Positions 46,111-56,706 of a stretch of 64,000 bases of DNA are shown here, one piece after another (positions within the stretch are counted from its first letter, which is position 1; each line of letters begins with the position of its first letter). Position numbers and translations under genes: made by a program. Under the pieces are notes generated by a model. The model did no database searches. It was not told the DNA's origin and worked only from the letters and a program-made list of their open reading frames with translations. The stretch comes from Blastomyces gilchristii SLH14081 (taxonomy: Eukaryota > Ascomycota > Eurotiomycetes > Onygenales > Ajellomycetaceae). Where the stretch lies: positions 4,451,306 to 4,515,305 of the forward strand of contig NW_003101682.1 in assembly GCF_000003855.2 (NCBI RefSeq), read 5' to 3'.

Positions 46111-46779
46111 TCACTATTTTACTAATTATCTACAGCTTATTACAGCTTCTATTACCGCTTCTTCACTCTTATCTCTTTCTTCAATATGTACAGATGCTTT
46201 TAACTTATTAATTCACAGCTTCTTATTAGTAAAATACTTACTCTGTAACTTATCACTTTTATAGTTTGATAATTTATATAATACAGATCTCAATAATTAT
46301 AAGAATTCAAGAGTTTGAATACTCATTTTTTTATATAAATAGAATAGAAATAGCTTATCTGTAGATAATTATATATTCAAATATCAGTGAATTTATATCT
46401 ATAAAATATCAAGTATTGATGAGTTAATGTATAATAAATGAGTTATTTATATAAAATATAGTAATAGTAGTTATAGATTATAATCTTAATTAAGTTAAAT
46501 TCTTAAGTAATTGAATAATCAATTATTATAACAGTAGTAAGATTATATTTTCTCTTTTCAATGAGTTTGATTCAGATAATTTCATGTTTATTTTAATTAA
46601 TTAAGTGGAAGTTTAAATAATAAGAGATTCTGCAGCTTAAATCATAAGAAAAATACAGATTAAACAGAACTCACACTCTGTCTGTAAATTGAGAAAAAGA
46701 GTCTGTTTACATAGCAGATTTTAGTTATTATGAACTACTTTATCAAGATAGTTTTAAGTTAAATAACTTAGTAGAAAGC
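46111..46779. other. Unassigned, extremely AT-rich
   Basis: Lies downstream of the Helitron helicase. An 18-bp palindrome-like stretch gaattcaagagtttgaat (46303-46320) could be a 3' hairpin, but no CTRR terminus follows it. No other feature seen. Confidence 0.45.
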
Positions 46780-47900
46780 TAATAATGAGATTACTGTAGT
46801 CAGAGATCACTACTCTTCTCTCTTCTCATATATAAACAGCTTTTATTCTTTATCTATCTGTGCTGCTGTTATTGCAGCTTATGAAAAGTTCACTACTTAT
46901 TCTTTTTATATTTTCGGTAGCACTTATTTCTCTGTTACAGTCACTGAGTTATATTCTGATAGCTGAATAGCTCTGACTGAGACTCTGATAGATATATTAT
47001 CAGTAGAGTCTATTACTCTTGTTACACTGTCTTATATTTATATAATAAATGTATAAGAGAGTGAAATTCTTAATTTAAATTTTTCTATCAATCTGAAGAC
47101 TGCACTGCTGCATTTATAGAAACTAACTGTAAAAAAATTTTACAATTACTTTACCTGAGATGAAGACTTATTTACAAGTTGTATTGACCTTTAATACTAT
47201 TATCAGAATATATGTGTCAGCTGTTATTATAGCAGTATAAGAAGTTATTACTTCTATCATTTAAATGAGTCTATATTATGAATTCAAGTGTAAATTAATA
47301 ATAAGCTGATATATAATTAAGCAATTCAATCATTAATCTCAATAGATAGAAGAAGAAGACAGAGAAGAAGAAGATGATGAAAAAGAAGATGAAAAAGAAA
47401 ACAGAGATGAACAAAAGAAAGAAGAAGAAGAAGAAAGAGAAGAAGAATAAGAATAAGAAGTTTATCATAGCTATTAAACAGAACTTATCTCTCAGAAAAT
47501 AACTCACTGCTGTTATTACAGCTTCAGCCTGTCTCACTAATTACTATGACAGTGATGATAGTATTGAGTTACTTGATATTAAAGAAGTTGAGATTGAATA
47601 CCTGCACTGTGAGAACATGTCTCATCAGGAAAAATTAATTCATGTTCAGTGTCTCTTCACAATGACTATTGAATTCATCAAAGATGATTAAATAGCTTGC
47701 AGGCTGAGCTGTGCAGATATTATTTTTTTTAAAAAAATAGTTATTACAGAGTAACCAAATTGATGATTTATAGAGAAGAATAATAATAATGATGAAAATA
47801 TTCAATTGTATTATATTGAAGTTTATCTGTAGAATTGCTGTTTCTTAATACTGACTAGCTCTGCAATAACTAGCACATCAAGGCTCGTGTGCTACAAAAA
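46780..47900 (+). pseudogene. Possible coding relic of unknown type
   Basis: Stretches free of stops in changing frames suggest decayed coding DNA. One reads YINSFYSLSICAAVIAAYEK, another NYYDSDDSIELLDIKEVEIE, then YLHCENMSHQEKLIHVQCLF and TMTIEFIKDD (about 47540-47690). Between them (47338-47456) is a purine-only run coding for Glu/Asp/Lys in one frame. No family recognised. It could be a second Helitron gene or an unrelated element. Confidence 0.3.
47338..47456. repeat. GAA/GAT-rich low-complexity run
   Basis: About 120 bases of almost pure purine on the plus strand (agaagaagaagacagagaag and similar). It encodes an acidic run EEEDREEEDDEKEDEKEN in one frame. The minus-strand Phe-rich open frame over it is an artefact. 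Confidence 0.8.
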
Positions 47901-48004
47901 CATTTTTACTTAATTTCACTTATAGACACTCATCAATAGAAATTTATATGAAAGTTTGTCTGCAAGCAGAAATATCTCATTTCATTCTAATTAATTACAA
48001 GAAT

Positions 48005-48860
48005 TAACTGCTGGCTTACACTCTCTTTGCTGCTTGCGCAGCTCTCTCTACTATCATCATCTACTTCTACTCTCTTCTCAGCAGCTCTATTACCTTTATC
48101 ACTATCACCGTCTCTACCCCTCCGCAGCCTTCTATATCACTTTCACTCTCTACTTCTACTTCTCTCTTATCACTTCTTTCACTCTTTCTACTCTCTTCAC
48201 TCTTCACTCTCTTTATCACTACTACTATCTAGACTGACCGTGTAACCGTGTCTGAGACCAGAACCAGATTTTTTGATAGTCTCATTACTAATTGAACTGA
48301 TCCTATTACATGATTTTAACATTAGATAGTAGTTTCATACTGTCTCAGTAAAACTTACTGTCTACTCTTGTCATATTTTTCAAATGAGATCATGATTTTC
48401 ACTTCTCAATTTAAATTATTTTTATTGCTTTAAATAACTTTAAATCTCATTTGAGTGTTATCAAAAAGTGTTACTTTTTAAAAAATTAAAAATAGTCTAA
48501 AGAAAACCTTAAAAGATCTAAAAATAGTAACTTTATACTAAGAATGAGACTAAATAGAATTAAATAAGATCACTTTCTTATTTTTTTGAAGTCATGGTTT
48601 CATTTTAAGATCTGATATATATACACTTTGCATGTTTTTTTAATAACTAGTCTCAGTGAGATTCACATCAAGAAATGTATGAAACTAGATCAAATAAGAT
48701 TAAATGTGAAATTCATGATCTCAGTGAGTAGTCTACTACTATCTCTACCGCCTCTATCACTTTCTTTCAATCTGTATCACCTTTATCACTATTGTCGCAT
48801 TAATAAATTCAAAGAGATACACATGACAGCACATGCGATTATATTACAGAGTATTTGATG
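48005..48860 (-). repeat. Pyrimidine-rich minisatellite element, second copy, split by MITE7
   Basis: Related in reverse complement to 28447-28933. Shared pieces are cttacactctctttgctgcttgcgcag (48018-48043, against 28890-28920), the ctctatcac / ctctac minisatellite, and an end tgtatcacctttatcac..ttacagagtatttga (48770-48857). Top strand is C/T-rich, so the strand asymmetry is reversed from the other copy. MITE7 sits inside. Ends are not sharply defined. Confidence 0.7.
48222..48743 (+). mobile_element. MITE7: 506-bp hAT-like MITE
   Basis: Element 48230-48735, flanked by an exact 8-bp duplication ctactatc (48222-48229 and 48736-48743). The left end is intact (TAGACTGACCGTGTAACCGTG); the right end is decayed (gagtagtcta). 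Confidence 0.93.
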
Positions 48861-49166
48861 TAGTGAGAATCTATATATCTAGTCTTCATCATATGATTTA
48901 CTATCATTAAAGAGAGAAAGAATCAACATCTCTCAAGTATAAAGTGTTTAAGTGATGATTTGTGTGTGTGGTATTTTCTATATATTTAATTGATTATTCT
49001 TCTAATGATTATTCTTGTAATTATATTATTGTGATTATTGATATTGTGATTCCGCTGCTTCTATTCTCATGCTGTTAGAAGCAAGCACTCTCTTGTCCTC
49101 ATTATATTACAGCACATGCCATGAATACAGAGATTAAAATAAACATAGAGAAGTGTATAAGAAATG
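48861..49166. other. Unassigned AT-rich stretch
   Basis: No domain, terminal repeat or tRNA recognised. It contains a tgtgtgtgtgg dinucleotide run near 48960. Confidence 0.5.
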
Positions 49167-49953
49167 TAAATACTGTAGATTTATTACTATTATTATTATT
49201 CTTTCATTATACTAATATGCAAGCGGAGCTTATGATGAGTCCTTGCGTGATGTTAAATACAGGTCAAGTGTTGATTATACAGGAGAAAATACAGGTGTTA
49301 TTATTATTATTATTATTATTCTTCCATTATACTCATATGCAAGCGGAGCTTATAATGAGTCCTTGCGTGATGTTAAATACAGGCCAAGTGTTGGTTATAC
49401 AGGAGGAAATACAGGTGTTGAGACCACATCAAGATAACAAGAACATAGAAAAATACAAAGAAGTGACAATTAGGTACATGCAATAATAACTTCCCAGCTC
49501 AGAAACATTGAGCAATTTTATTGAAGTGATTTATACATCTCTGTATTTATTGAAAACCTGAGGTGCTTGAGTTTCAGATTTAATGTATCCTCTGCGGGTT
49601 TCAAACCCACACACTCTGATTTCCCATGTCAAGGTGCTACTGAGTGGCCGCATTAATCATTCAGTCATCAGAGTAAATACAGATGTTAAGTTCATATCAA
49701 GATAACAAGAACATAGGAAATACAAAGAAGTGACAATTAAAAACATACAATAATGACTTCTTATCCCAGGAATATAGAGTGATTTATTGAAGTGATTTAC
49801 ATATCTCAGTATTTATTAGAAACCTGAGATGCTTAAGTTCCAGATTTAATATATTTCAGATGAGTTTTAAACTCACATATCTTGATTTCTCACATCAAGA
49901 TACTACTGAGTGATCACATTAATCATTCAGTCACTGAAACTAAATACTGTAGA
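49167..49953 (-). mobile_element. SINE-1 (outer), tRNA-derived, split by SINE-2
   Basis: Element 49180-49940, flanked by an exact 13-bp duplication taaatactgtaga (49167-49179 and 49941-49953). On the minus strand it starts with a decayed tRNA-like head (right end) and ends at the left in the terminus aagaataataat. SINE-2 interrupts it after 49299. The head has lost its B box (cgaaccc is now taaactc). The open frame at 49121-49486 is an artefact of tail plus SINE sequence. Confidence 0.85.
49287..49687 (-). mobile_element. SINE-2 (inner), inserted in SINE-1
   Basis: Element 49300-49674 (375 bp), flanked by 13-bp duplications aaatacaggtgtt / aaatacagatgtt (one transition). Same family and orientation as SINE-1. 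The tRNA-like head (about 49590-49674) is partly decayed: cgaaccc has become caaaccc in the B box. The left end is an (ATT)n run, the reverse complement of the (AAT)n tail. Confidence 0.88.
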
Positions 49954-50554
49954 GAATGTATAAGAAAAACAGAATAAATAAAAGAATTAAGATTTAAAGA
50001 TTAATTGAGCTGTATAAGCTGAAGAGCAGAGTAGAACTGAGAAAATATTTTAATAAGATATATATAATCTCACATTAAAGTGTTATTTAAATGAAAAAGT
50101 GAATTTGATTATAATTAATAAAGAGATCAGAGAAGCTAGCTATATTATATTATATATCTAAGTTATATCTCTGATTATATTAAGACTTTATAACAGCTTC
50201 ATATAACTTATCACTTCTCTTAAGATAATTACATTTATTCTACAGATATCTGAATTAGTTTTTAATCACTTTATAATATTATTCAGATATAATATAGAAG
50301 AATCTGATTAATAAATATAAGAATTATACTTTTACACAGAGTTAGCAGATTTCTTCTTATATAGTAATAAAATACTACTGCAGTACTACTTCAGCTATTA
50401 TCACTTATAAAAAAAAAGAGAGTAACTACTTATTATCTATATAAAATAATTAGATACTTAGCTCTTCTTAAAGAAGTTAGTAATTCATTTTTTCTTCTTA
50501 TAATATAAAAGAGTTACTGTTATTTTCATACAATTTTCTTAGTATATAAAGTAC
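49954..50554. other. Unassigned AT-rich stretch
   Basis: About 600 bases with no recognisable domain or repeat end; an A9 run lies near 50408. Confidence 0.5.
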
Positions 50555-50949
50555 CTATAATAATATTATTATTATTATTATTATTCTTCCATTATACTTA
50601 TATGCAAGCGAAGCTTATAATGCGTCCTTGTGTGATGTTAAATACAGGTTAAGTATTGATTATACAGAAGGAAATACAGGTGTTGAGACCATGCTAAGAT
50701 AACAAGAACATAGATAAATACAAAGAAGTGACAATTAGATACATACAATAATAACTTCTCAGCCCAGGAATATAGAGTGATTCATTGAAGTGATTTGTAC
50801 ACCTCTGTATTTATTAGAAACCTAAGGTGCTTGAGTTCCGGATTTAATGTATTCTCTGCGGTTTTCGAACCCACGCGTCTTGGTTTCCCATGCCAAGGCA
50901 CTACCGGGTGGCTGTATTAACCATTCGGCCACCGGGGCTATCTATAATA
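50555..50949 (-). mobile_element. SINE-3, tRNA-derived
   Basis: About 50563-50941. Candidate short duplication ctataata on each side (50555-50562 and 50942-50949). The tRNA-like head on the minus strand (about 50855-50941) keeps an A box (GTGGCCGAATGG) and most of a B box (GGTTCGAAAACC). A CCTTGG / CCAAG hairpin lies between them. The tail is (AAT)n on the minus strand. Confidence 0.85.
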
Positions 50950-51270
50950 TTCTTGCAATAACTCTGTAGTACATAAGCTCATTATTCAAGTCTGATAGTG
51001 AAGTCTACTTATAAAGCTTCTTATTACATATTATTTTTCCATATAATACTGCTGTTTAATTACTACTTTAATATTATAATATTAAAATTTAAATCACTTA
51101 ATCTGATAACAAGTTTGAATCAGTTAAGCTGTATTAGAAGACTAATATAATTTTATACATCTATGCTATGACTGAGCTGATTTCATTCACTAAAAGAAAT
51201 TCATATTACTTTTTAAAGTGTATATATTTTTACTTCAGCAGAAATCTAAAATTTCTGAACTTATTATATC
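50950..51270. other. Unassigned AT-rich stretch
   Basis: No feature recognised between SINE-3 and copia-2. Confidence 0.5.
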
Positions 51271-51275
51271 TTTTA

Positions 51276-51502
51276 TGTCAAGTCACGTGATCTGGCTTAC
51301 CAATCCTTTCATTATATAACTTTTCACAAGCCAGCAATCTTTCAATCACACAAGCTTCACATGTTTCACAGGTTATAAGACCTGTTTTGTGCAAAATTGC
51401 TGCCAATTCAGAATTCCTTGTTAATATAATCATTATTTTAACTACTGCTTCATTCAATATGCTCATCAAAAGTTAAAATTGTCTTATTCTATCAGTATTG
51501 AG
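51276..51502 (+). repeat. Copia-2 5' LTR
   Basis: About 227 bp starting TGTCAAGTCACGTGATC. Matches the copia-1 right LTR in reverse complement over its length. The 3' boundary (tattgaga) is taken from that alignment. It is comparatively little decayed. Confidence 0.85.
51278..51469 (-). CDS. Antisense 63-residue frame in copia LTR with Cys motif
   Basis: Open from MMSILNEAVVKIMIILTRNS to GKPDHVT, with a central CETCEACVIERLLACEKLYN. It spans almost the whole LTR on the strand opposite to the retrotransposon and its TGA stop lies within the LTR terminus. The copia-1 right LTR encodes the same protein with one stop, and the diverged left LTR keeps CERCKAHLIKTLLTCE. Cysteine spacing CxxCxxC plus a later Cys suggests metal binding, but I know no family. 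Coding status is unproven: LTR identity by itself would also preserve a frame. Confidence 0.35.
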   Translation of the reverse strand: MMSILNEAVVKIMIILTRNSELAAILHKTGLITCETCEACVIERLLACEKLYNERIGKPDHVT

Positions 51503-51999
51503 ATCTTGTTAATCAATAATACTACTACTCACTTAAAAAAGAGACTTGCAGAGAACACATCACATTTGTAAAAAAGCAAGAAAAAGAGAATGATATTGGC
51601 AAGGATTTAATAAACAAATATCAAGATGATGAATTCAACACAATCTCACTTACATACATATTCATAATCTCATGTTCTTTTCACTGATTCAGTTGATGAT
51701 GATGTTTCTTTATACTCATACTCTGTCAGTGAACATTCTTCTGAAGCATTTGAAAGCTTTATTGATAAACACTCTGAAACACTCTGTCAATTCAAAGCTG
51801 GTTTAAATACAGCTTCTGACACGGTCAGACTGGCTCTCTGATCTACTCAACAGCTTGATGAAGCTGATTCTCTTAATAAGAATAATGAACACTCAGATGT
51901 CTATCATTCAGATGAGACAATATCAGATTAACAGATGAAACATCTGAAAATAACATTTGAGATAAAGAAAGAGAAGTGAAGAGTTCTAGAACTTAAATT

Positions 52000-53042
52000 A
52001 TAACTGAAAAAACTCTGCCAACAGAGTCTCTCTACAGATTAATCACAGAATGTTAACAATGCTTCTATCATCATCTCAGCAGCTTATACAGTCACATGAG
52101 ATTCTAATCTCAGTGAAAGCTTGGAATTCAATCTTTATAAATCAGATAGCTGTGTTGACAAGGCAATCTCTCAATTCAAGAAAGATGTCAAGAATACTGT
52201 GAGTTCAAACAGTCTAACTGATACATTTAATTACATCATATAAAGTATCTTCATGAAATCAAAACTGATTGATGCACAGTGTTAATATATAATAGAGAAA
52301 TGACAGACTCAGAATCCTCTATAAAGAGATGATAAATAAGCATCATTCTGAGACATCAGAAACTGATAGCTCTATACATTCATCTCAAACTTCTTGAATG
52401 CAGGTGTCAGATCATATTTCTTCAAATATGATGAAAATCAGATCACTTATATTCTCTGAAATGTAATTGAACAGAAGTACTCTGTCCTCAAAACACAGTT
52501 ACACTGAGAGACAGTTCTGAAATTCATGTCACTTAATGACACACAGATAATCAATCTATACACATTCTTTGATAAGTTTCAGTTCATCATCACAAAATTG
52601 AAGATGATGAATGCTTTTCCCTCAGATACATATTTGATATCTTCTACTCAGTTCTACTCAACAATTGAAGAGATTATGTTCAGAAGACAATAGAGAAGAT
52701 ACAGAGTTTCAAATTCACAGCTGTGGTATTGAATGTTGATCTTCTCATGAAGGAGATCTGTTCACAGCTTGATTCTTCAAAAGATAAAAAGAATCTACAG
52801 AATACAGATTCTGCAGCCAACTCAGCTACAACAGCTACAATGATCACTACATCTACCAATTCTAACAACAACAATACATCAAATTCGGCCCGTGGAGGCC
52901 GTAATGGACATGGTTGTGGTAATACAAAAGGGGGCTCTCTGAACAATCAGGGATCGGGAAATCCACCTACATGTCCTGAATGTGAGAGATCTCACTTTGG
53001 CAGCTGTTCATTGGCCAATTCAGACAGTGCTCCGGATAATTG
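52000..53042 (+). pseudogene. Copia-2 gag
   Basis: The 5' half (about 52000-52720) has stops but keeps copia gag-like helices (FMSLNDTQIINLYTFFDKFQ region at about 52530-52580). From 52723 the frame is open for 106 codons: LLMKEICSQLDSSKDK, an Asn/Ser/Thr-rich linker, a Gly-rich stretch GGRNGHGCGNTKGGSL and CPECERSHFGSC (about 52975-53010), a CxxCxxxHxxxxC knuckle as in fungal copia gag. The frame ends with TGA at 53041, probably a former Trp, then continues YNAARIKEFKEKN. Confidence 0.82.
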
Positions 53043-53142
53043 AAGGATCTACAACGCTGCAAGAATAAAGGAATTCAAGGAAAAGAACAATAGTGAGAGT
53101 GGGACTCAACTATTCATTACAAATGGTTCAGAGACCTTTCAG

Positions 53143-53589
53143 ATGGCAAATCTAGCAGAGGTTATCAATGTGCCAGCTTGTTTCATGGAACCCCACAAGG
53201 ATCCCCTCACTATATGGGATAGTGGCGCCGGATGCCACATCGCGAGTGATAGATCACGATCCGGGTCTTTGAGACTTTTCAGCCGCGAGGAGGTTGAGCA
53301 GTTAATCAACTCTAAGGATTCAGATACTGATTGCTTTGTTATCTCACCTTCATCTCAATTATCTGCAGTCCTTCCGAAACAGCTTCCGATAGATGAGTGG
53401 CATCATCGACTTGGTCATATCGGCGAAAATAGTATATTAAAAATGACCAGGGACCCGCGATTTGATATTGTCATTTTCAGCCTGAAGAAATTATCATCCT
53501 GTTTCACATGTGTTAAGGCTAAGCAGAAACATGCATTCTACAAGGATTCCACACCATGTCATGCCACTCCCAAGGCCTTGAAGATTTGA
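53143..53589 (+). pseudogene. Copia-2 protease site and pre-integrase domain, open
   Basis: A 148-residue open frame. LTIWDSGAGCHIASD (about 53205-53250) is the copia protease active site (D-S-G-A). Then a jump to SLRLFSREEVEQLINSKD, and the pre-integrase zinc-binding domain IDEWHHRLGHIGENSILKM (about 53390-53445) with CFTCVKAKQKH (about 53500-53530) gives H-H..C-C. Compared with copia-1, about 100 codons between protease site and SLRLFS are missing without frame loss, so the rest of the protease is deleted. It belongs to a gag-pol polyprotein and the first Met is not a real start. Confidence 0.85.
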
Positions 53590-56270
53590 GTGGATATATT
53601 CAGTGCTGATGAGACCCTTGCGACTAAAAATGATATATGATCTTACACTGGCAAGAAGCTTGCAATGATGATTACAGATGATATCACTTAAATAAGGTGA
53701 ATATTTCTATTGAAATGCAAGAATGAGACATTAAGATATTTACAGATCTTCAATCAATTCATCAAGAATCTGCTGGAATATGACATGGCAATGATTCACT
53801 CAGACTGTGAAGAATTGAATTGAAATGCAGTCACAGCATATATACTCAGTAAAGAAATAAAGTGAGAGCTGACTCTTTCTCATACTTCACAGCAAGATGA
53901 AGTATCTGAATGATTCATTGATTTAATTATTAAGAAGTTCTGATCACTATTAATAGACTCTTCAGCTTCAGAAAAGATGTGAGATGAGACAGTTATTGCA
54001 GTCATAGAGCTGCTTGATCTTATACCAATCTCTATAATATTGTATAAAGACTCTGAAAACACAAAGCTGATTACTCTGTATGAGGCCTGGCTTGAATCTC
54101 TATCTTCTGCACACAACATTCACTGATGACGTTGCAAAGCATTCTTGAAGATAGTTTTCAAGCTCATTAATAAGATGACCTCCTGCTTCAAAGAGTTAAT
54201 TTTTGTGAGATATGATGATTTTATTAATTATAGATTGATGAATCTCTTCAACAGATGTTTATACATATCAAAAGACATCATCTTTCAGAAGAACCTTCAT
54301 CTTATCAAATCATAAGTACTGATAATGCACAAGCTAAAGGTTCTACTCAATGCAGTCTGTAAAGCGGCTGTGATGATTTCTTCAGTGACACCAGGCCTAC
54401 TCACTGCAGCTTATCAAGAAATTGCAGTGATTTCTCATTCATCAATTGATAATATGTTCATTGATGAGAAAATTCAACCTAAGTGTTCATTATTTCTTAT
54501 ACTCACTAATAATTGATGAATTGACTATGATATCTCTGCAAGAATATCTATCTTTTTAGTATAGAATACACTGAACTTCTCAGAACTCACAGTTGAATCT
54601 GATGATTCTTCAACATCTATAAGAGATATCACTACAGTGAAGAAAGCTTCAGTGAGAGATAGTCTTGAAGATTTACTCTTCAATTCTGAGATCACTGTAC
54701 TTCTGATTCTGAAAAACCTCACACAAGTGAAAGCTTTTATGAAATGAAAGTATTATTATAAGATCTGTGTTAAAGAGATCAACTATTTGAAATAGATAGA
54801 GGTCTGATAACTAATAGAGAGAATATTACAAATGAGTGTTCTTCATAGTCAATGAGTATTTGATAAAAAGTTTAATAATATAAGTGAGATTATTCACTAT
54901 AAGACTCACTGAGTTGTCAGTGAAAATTATCAATAGAAGAGAATTAATTACTTAAGAATCTTTGCATCTGTTGTCTCTACATTCATCTCTTGAGCTCTTA
55001 TAGTGATCTTGGTATTCTGAGAATGATATGTTCTGTAGATTGATATAGTGAGTGTCTTTTTAAATACTCAATTGTCTGCTGATGAACAGATATATATGAA
55101 TTAACTCACAGAATTCTGTGAAGACTGTGATAATCTTATGTGTGAGTTGATACAGAAACTCTACAGTCTTAAGCAAGCAGCACTCTTATAATATAAGAAG
55201 CTGTGAAAAATGCTATTATACTCAGGCTTCTGTGTTAGTCTCTATAATGCTGAACTATTTATTCATGATGAAAGATAGATCTATATAATTATCTATATAA
55301 ATACTATCTGTCTCTATAACTCAAAAATCAATAATGTGAACTGGGTCAAAGCTGAAATCACTGCTAATTATGAGATCAAGAATGTAGAGAATTTCAATCA
55401 CTATCTAGAAATGAAGATTGATAGAGATTCAACTTCATGAACATTGTCTCAATTTCTTTTTATAAGAAATCTTCTGAAGAAGTTCTCAATGAATGACTAT
55501 CATTCTACATTCACTTCTATAAAGAAGAATATTGATTTTATGAATGATGATGAGACTCTAATTACATACACAGGAGAATTTATCCTATAATTCTATCAAT
55601 TCAGTATTGAATTCATGCAATATCTGGCATTTAATACATATTCTGATGTGAGCTTCACTGCAGAATTTCTTGGACAATTCAGCTCTCAGTCTATATCAAA
55701 GAACTGGGCTGTATACAAGTGTACACTTCAATATCTACAGGGTTCAATCAATAAGAGTATAATCTATCACAGAGATGCCGAAATTGAATCTGTGACATAC
55801 ACAGATGCCGATTGAGCTGGTAGAGATTCAGGATCTCATTCAACCACCGGTTATATCATCTACATGGCAGGTGGCCCTGTTGCATGGCGGAGCTGCCGGT
55901 AAACAGAGATCTTCAAATCATCAACAGAGGCTGAATATATTGCATTCTTCAAGGCTGCATATAAGCTGGTCTATCTCCGCGAGCTTCTAGAAGACGCTGA
56001 ATTTATCTCATTCAGTCTCAACAATCTGAATGCTGATGATTATCTCACTCCCATCATAGTCAATGATCTGACTTATACAATTCATGTTAATAATAAGTCT
56101 GTCATAGAGCTATCCTCTTCTGAAGCAATTTCATGCCGTTTGAGGCATATAGAGATTCATTTTCACATTCTTCAGAATCTCATCTGCAAGAATGAGATAT
56201 CTATCTGATATGTTTCATCTGCTAAGAACACGGTGAATGAGCTAGTAAATCACTTGAAATAATGAAATAT
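53590..56270 (+). pseudogene. Copia-2 integrase, reverse transcriptase and RNase H
   Basis: Integrase: VDIFSADE (about 53590), MMITDDIT with the first Asp (about 53665), IHSDCEELN with the second (about 53795). RT: about 54950-55430, with DIVSVFLNTQL at about 55040 (catalytic DxxxAFLxG of copia) and LYSLKQAALL (about 55162-55190), the copia YGLKQA motif. The YxDD box is decayed (IIIYINTICLY, about 55280). RNase H: SVTYTDADWAGRDSGSHSTT (about 55790-55850), YMAGGPVAWRS (about 55860) and STEAEYIAF (about 55915), the copia pattern DADWAGDxxxRxSTxGY..STxEAEY. 55615-55990 is nearly undamaged. Confidence 0.88.
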
Positions 56271-56424
56271 ACATGTTGAAAGGAGAATATTAAGATGAAG
56301 AAGATAGTGAGATAGAGGGATAAAAAATAATGTATTTCATGACTGATTTTTCATTATTACACATTTTCCAGGCATTTTTTGTACCTGTACTTGATTTGAA
56401 GGTGAATTTTGTATATAGCATCGT

Positions 56425-56706
56425 TGTGGCGGGCTGCGCCTGATCAATTATATAGACTATTTCATTACACTTCACAGATTTCTACTGAAGCTCCGATTCT
56501 CAGTTGCTGATCCTCAGCTGAAAACCTACAGAATTCCTATTCTTTCACCCTGAAGCTCCACTATGTACACCACTGTGTATGTGTATAAATATTCACTCTG
56601 ATCACTGATTCTCACACTTTCTCTTTCCTTTTCTTCTTTAACATTTTTCACTTTGTATTATAAGACTTATATATTATACTGATCTATTCAGTGTAGGCCT
56701 CTTACA
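56425..56706 (+). repeat. G1-C 5' LTR
   Basis: 282 bp, TGTGGCGGGCTGCGCC..CTCTTACA. Lacks the duplicated 39-bp block of G1-B. Confidence 0.9.

Larger units (their letters stand above)
51276..56424 (+). mobile_element. Copia-2: Ty1/copia retrotransposon, 3' end cut by G1-C
   Basis: 5' LTR, leader, gag, protease, pre-integrase, integrase, RT and RNase H in copia order (integrase before RT). The internal 3' end runs to 56424, where G1-C is inserted; the missing piece can be inferred from copia-1 (about 1433-1465). Parts (52850-53600 and 55600-55980) are strikingly GC-richer and open compared with the rest. Confidence 0.92.

Noticed and set aside
46303..46320. Helitron 3' terminal hairpin
   Set aside because: The palindrome is present, but no CTRR terminus follows at the expected distance and no copy confirms it.
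47295..47537. Phe-rich minus-strand frame as a membrane protein
   Set aside because: Antisense of a GAA-rich run, giving poly-Phe; low complexity.
48001..48240. CRISPR-like array or centromeric satellite in the C/T-rich segment
   Set aside because: No regular repeat-spacer structure; irregular ctctatcac phrases only, and the setting is a eukaryotic transposon cluster.
49121..49486. 121-residue frame as a repeat protein
   Set aside because: The two internal repeats are two SINE copies read through; the poly-Leu is the (ATT)n tail.
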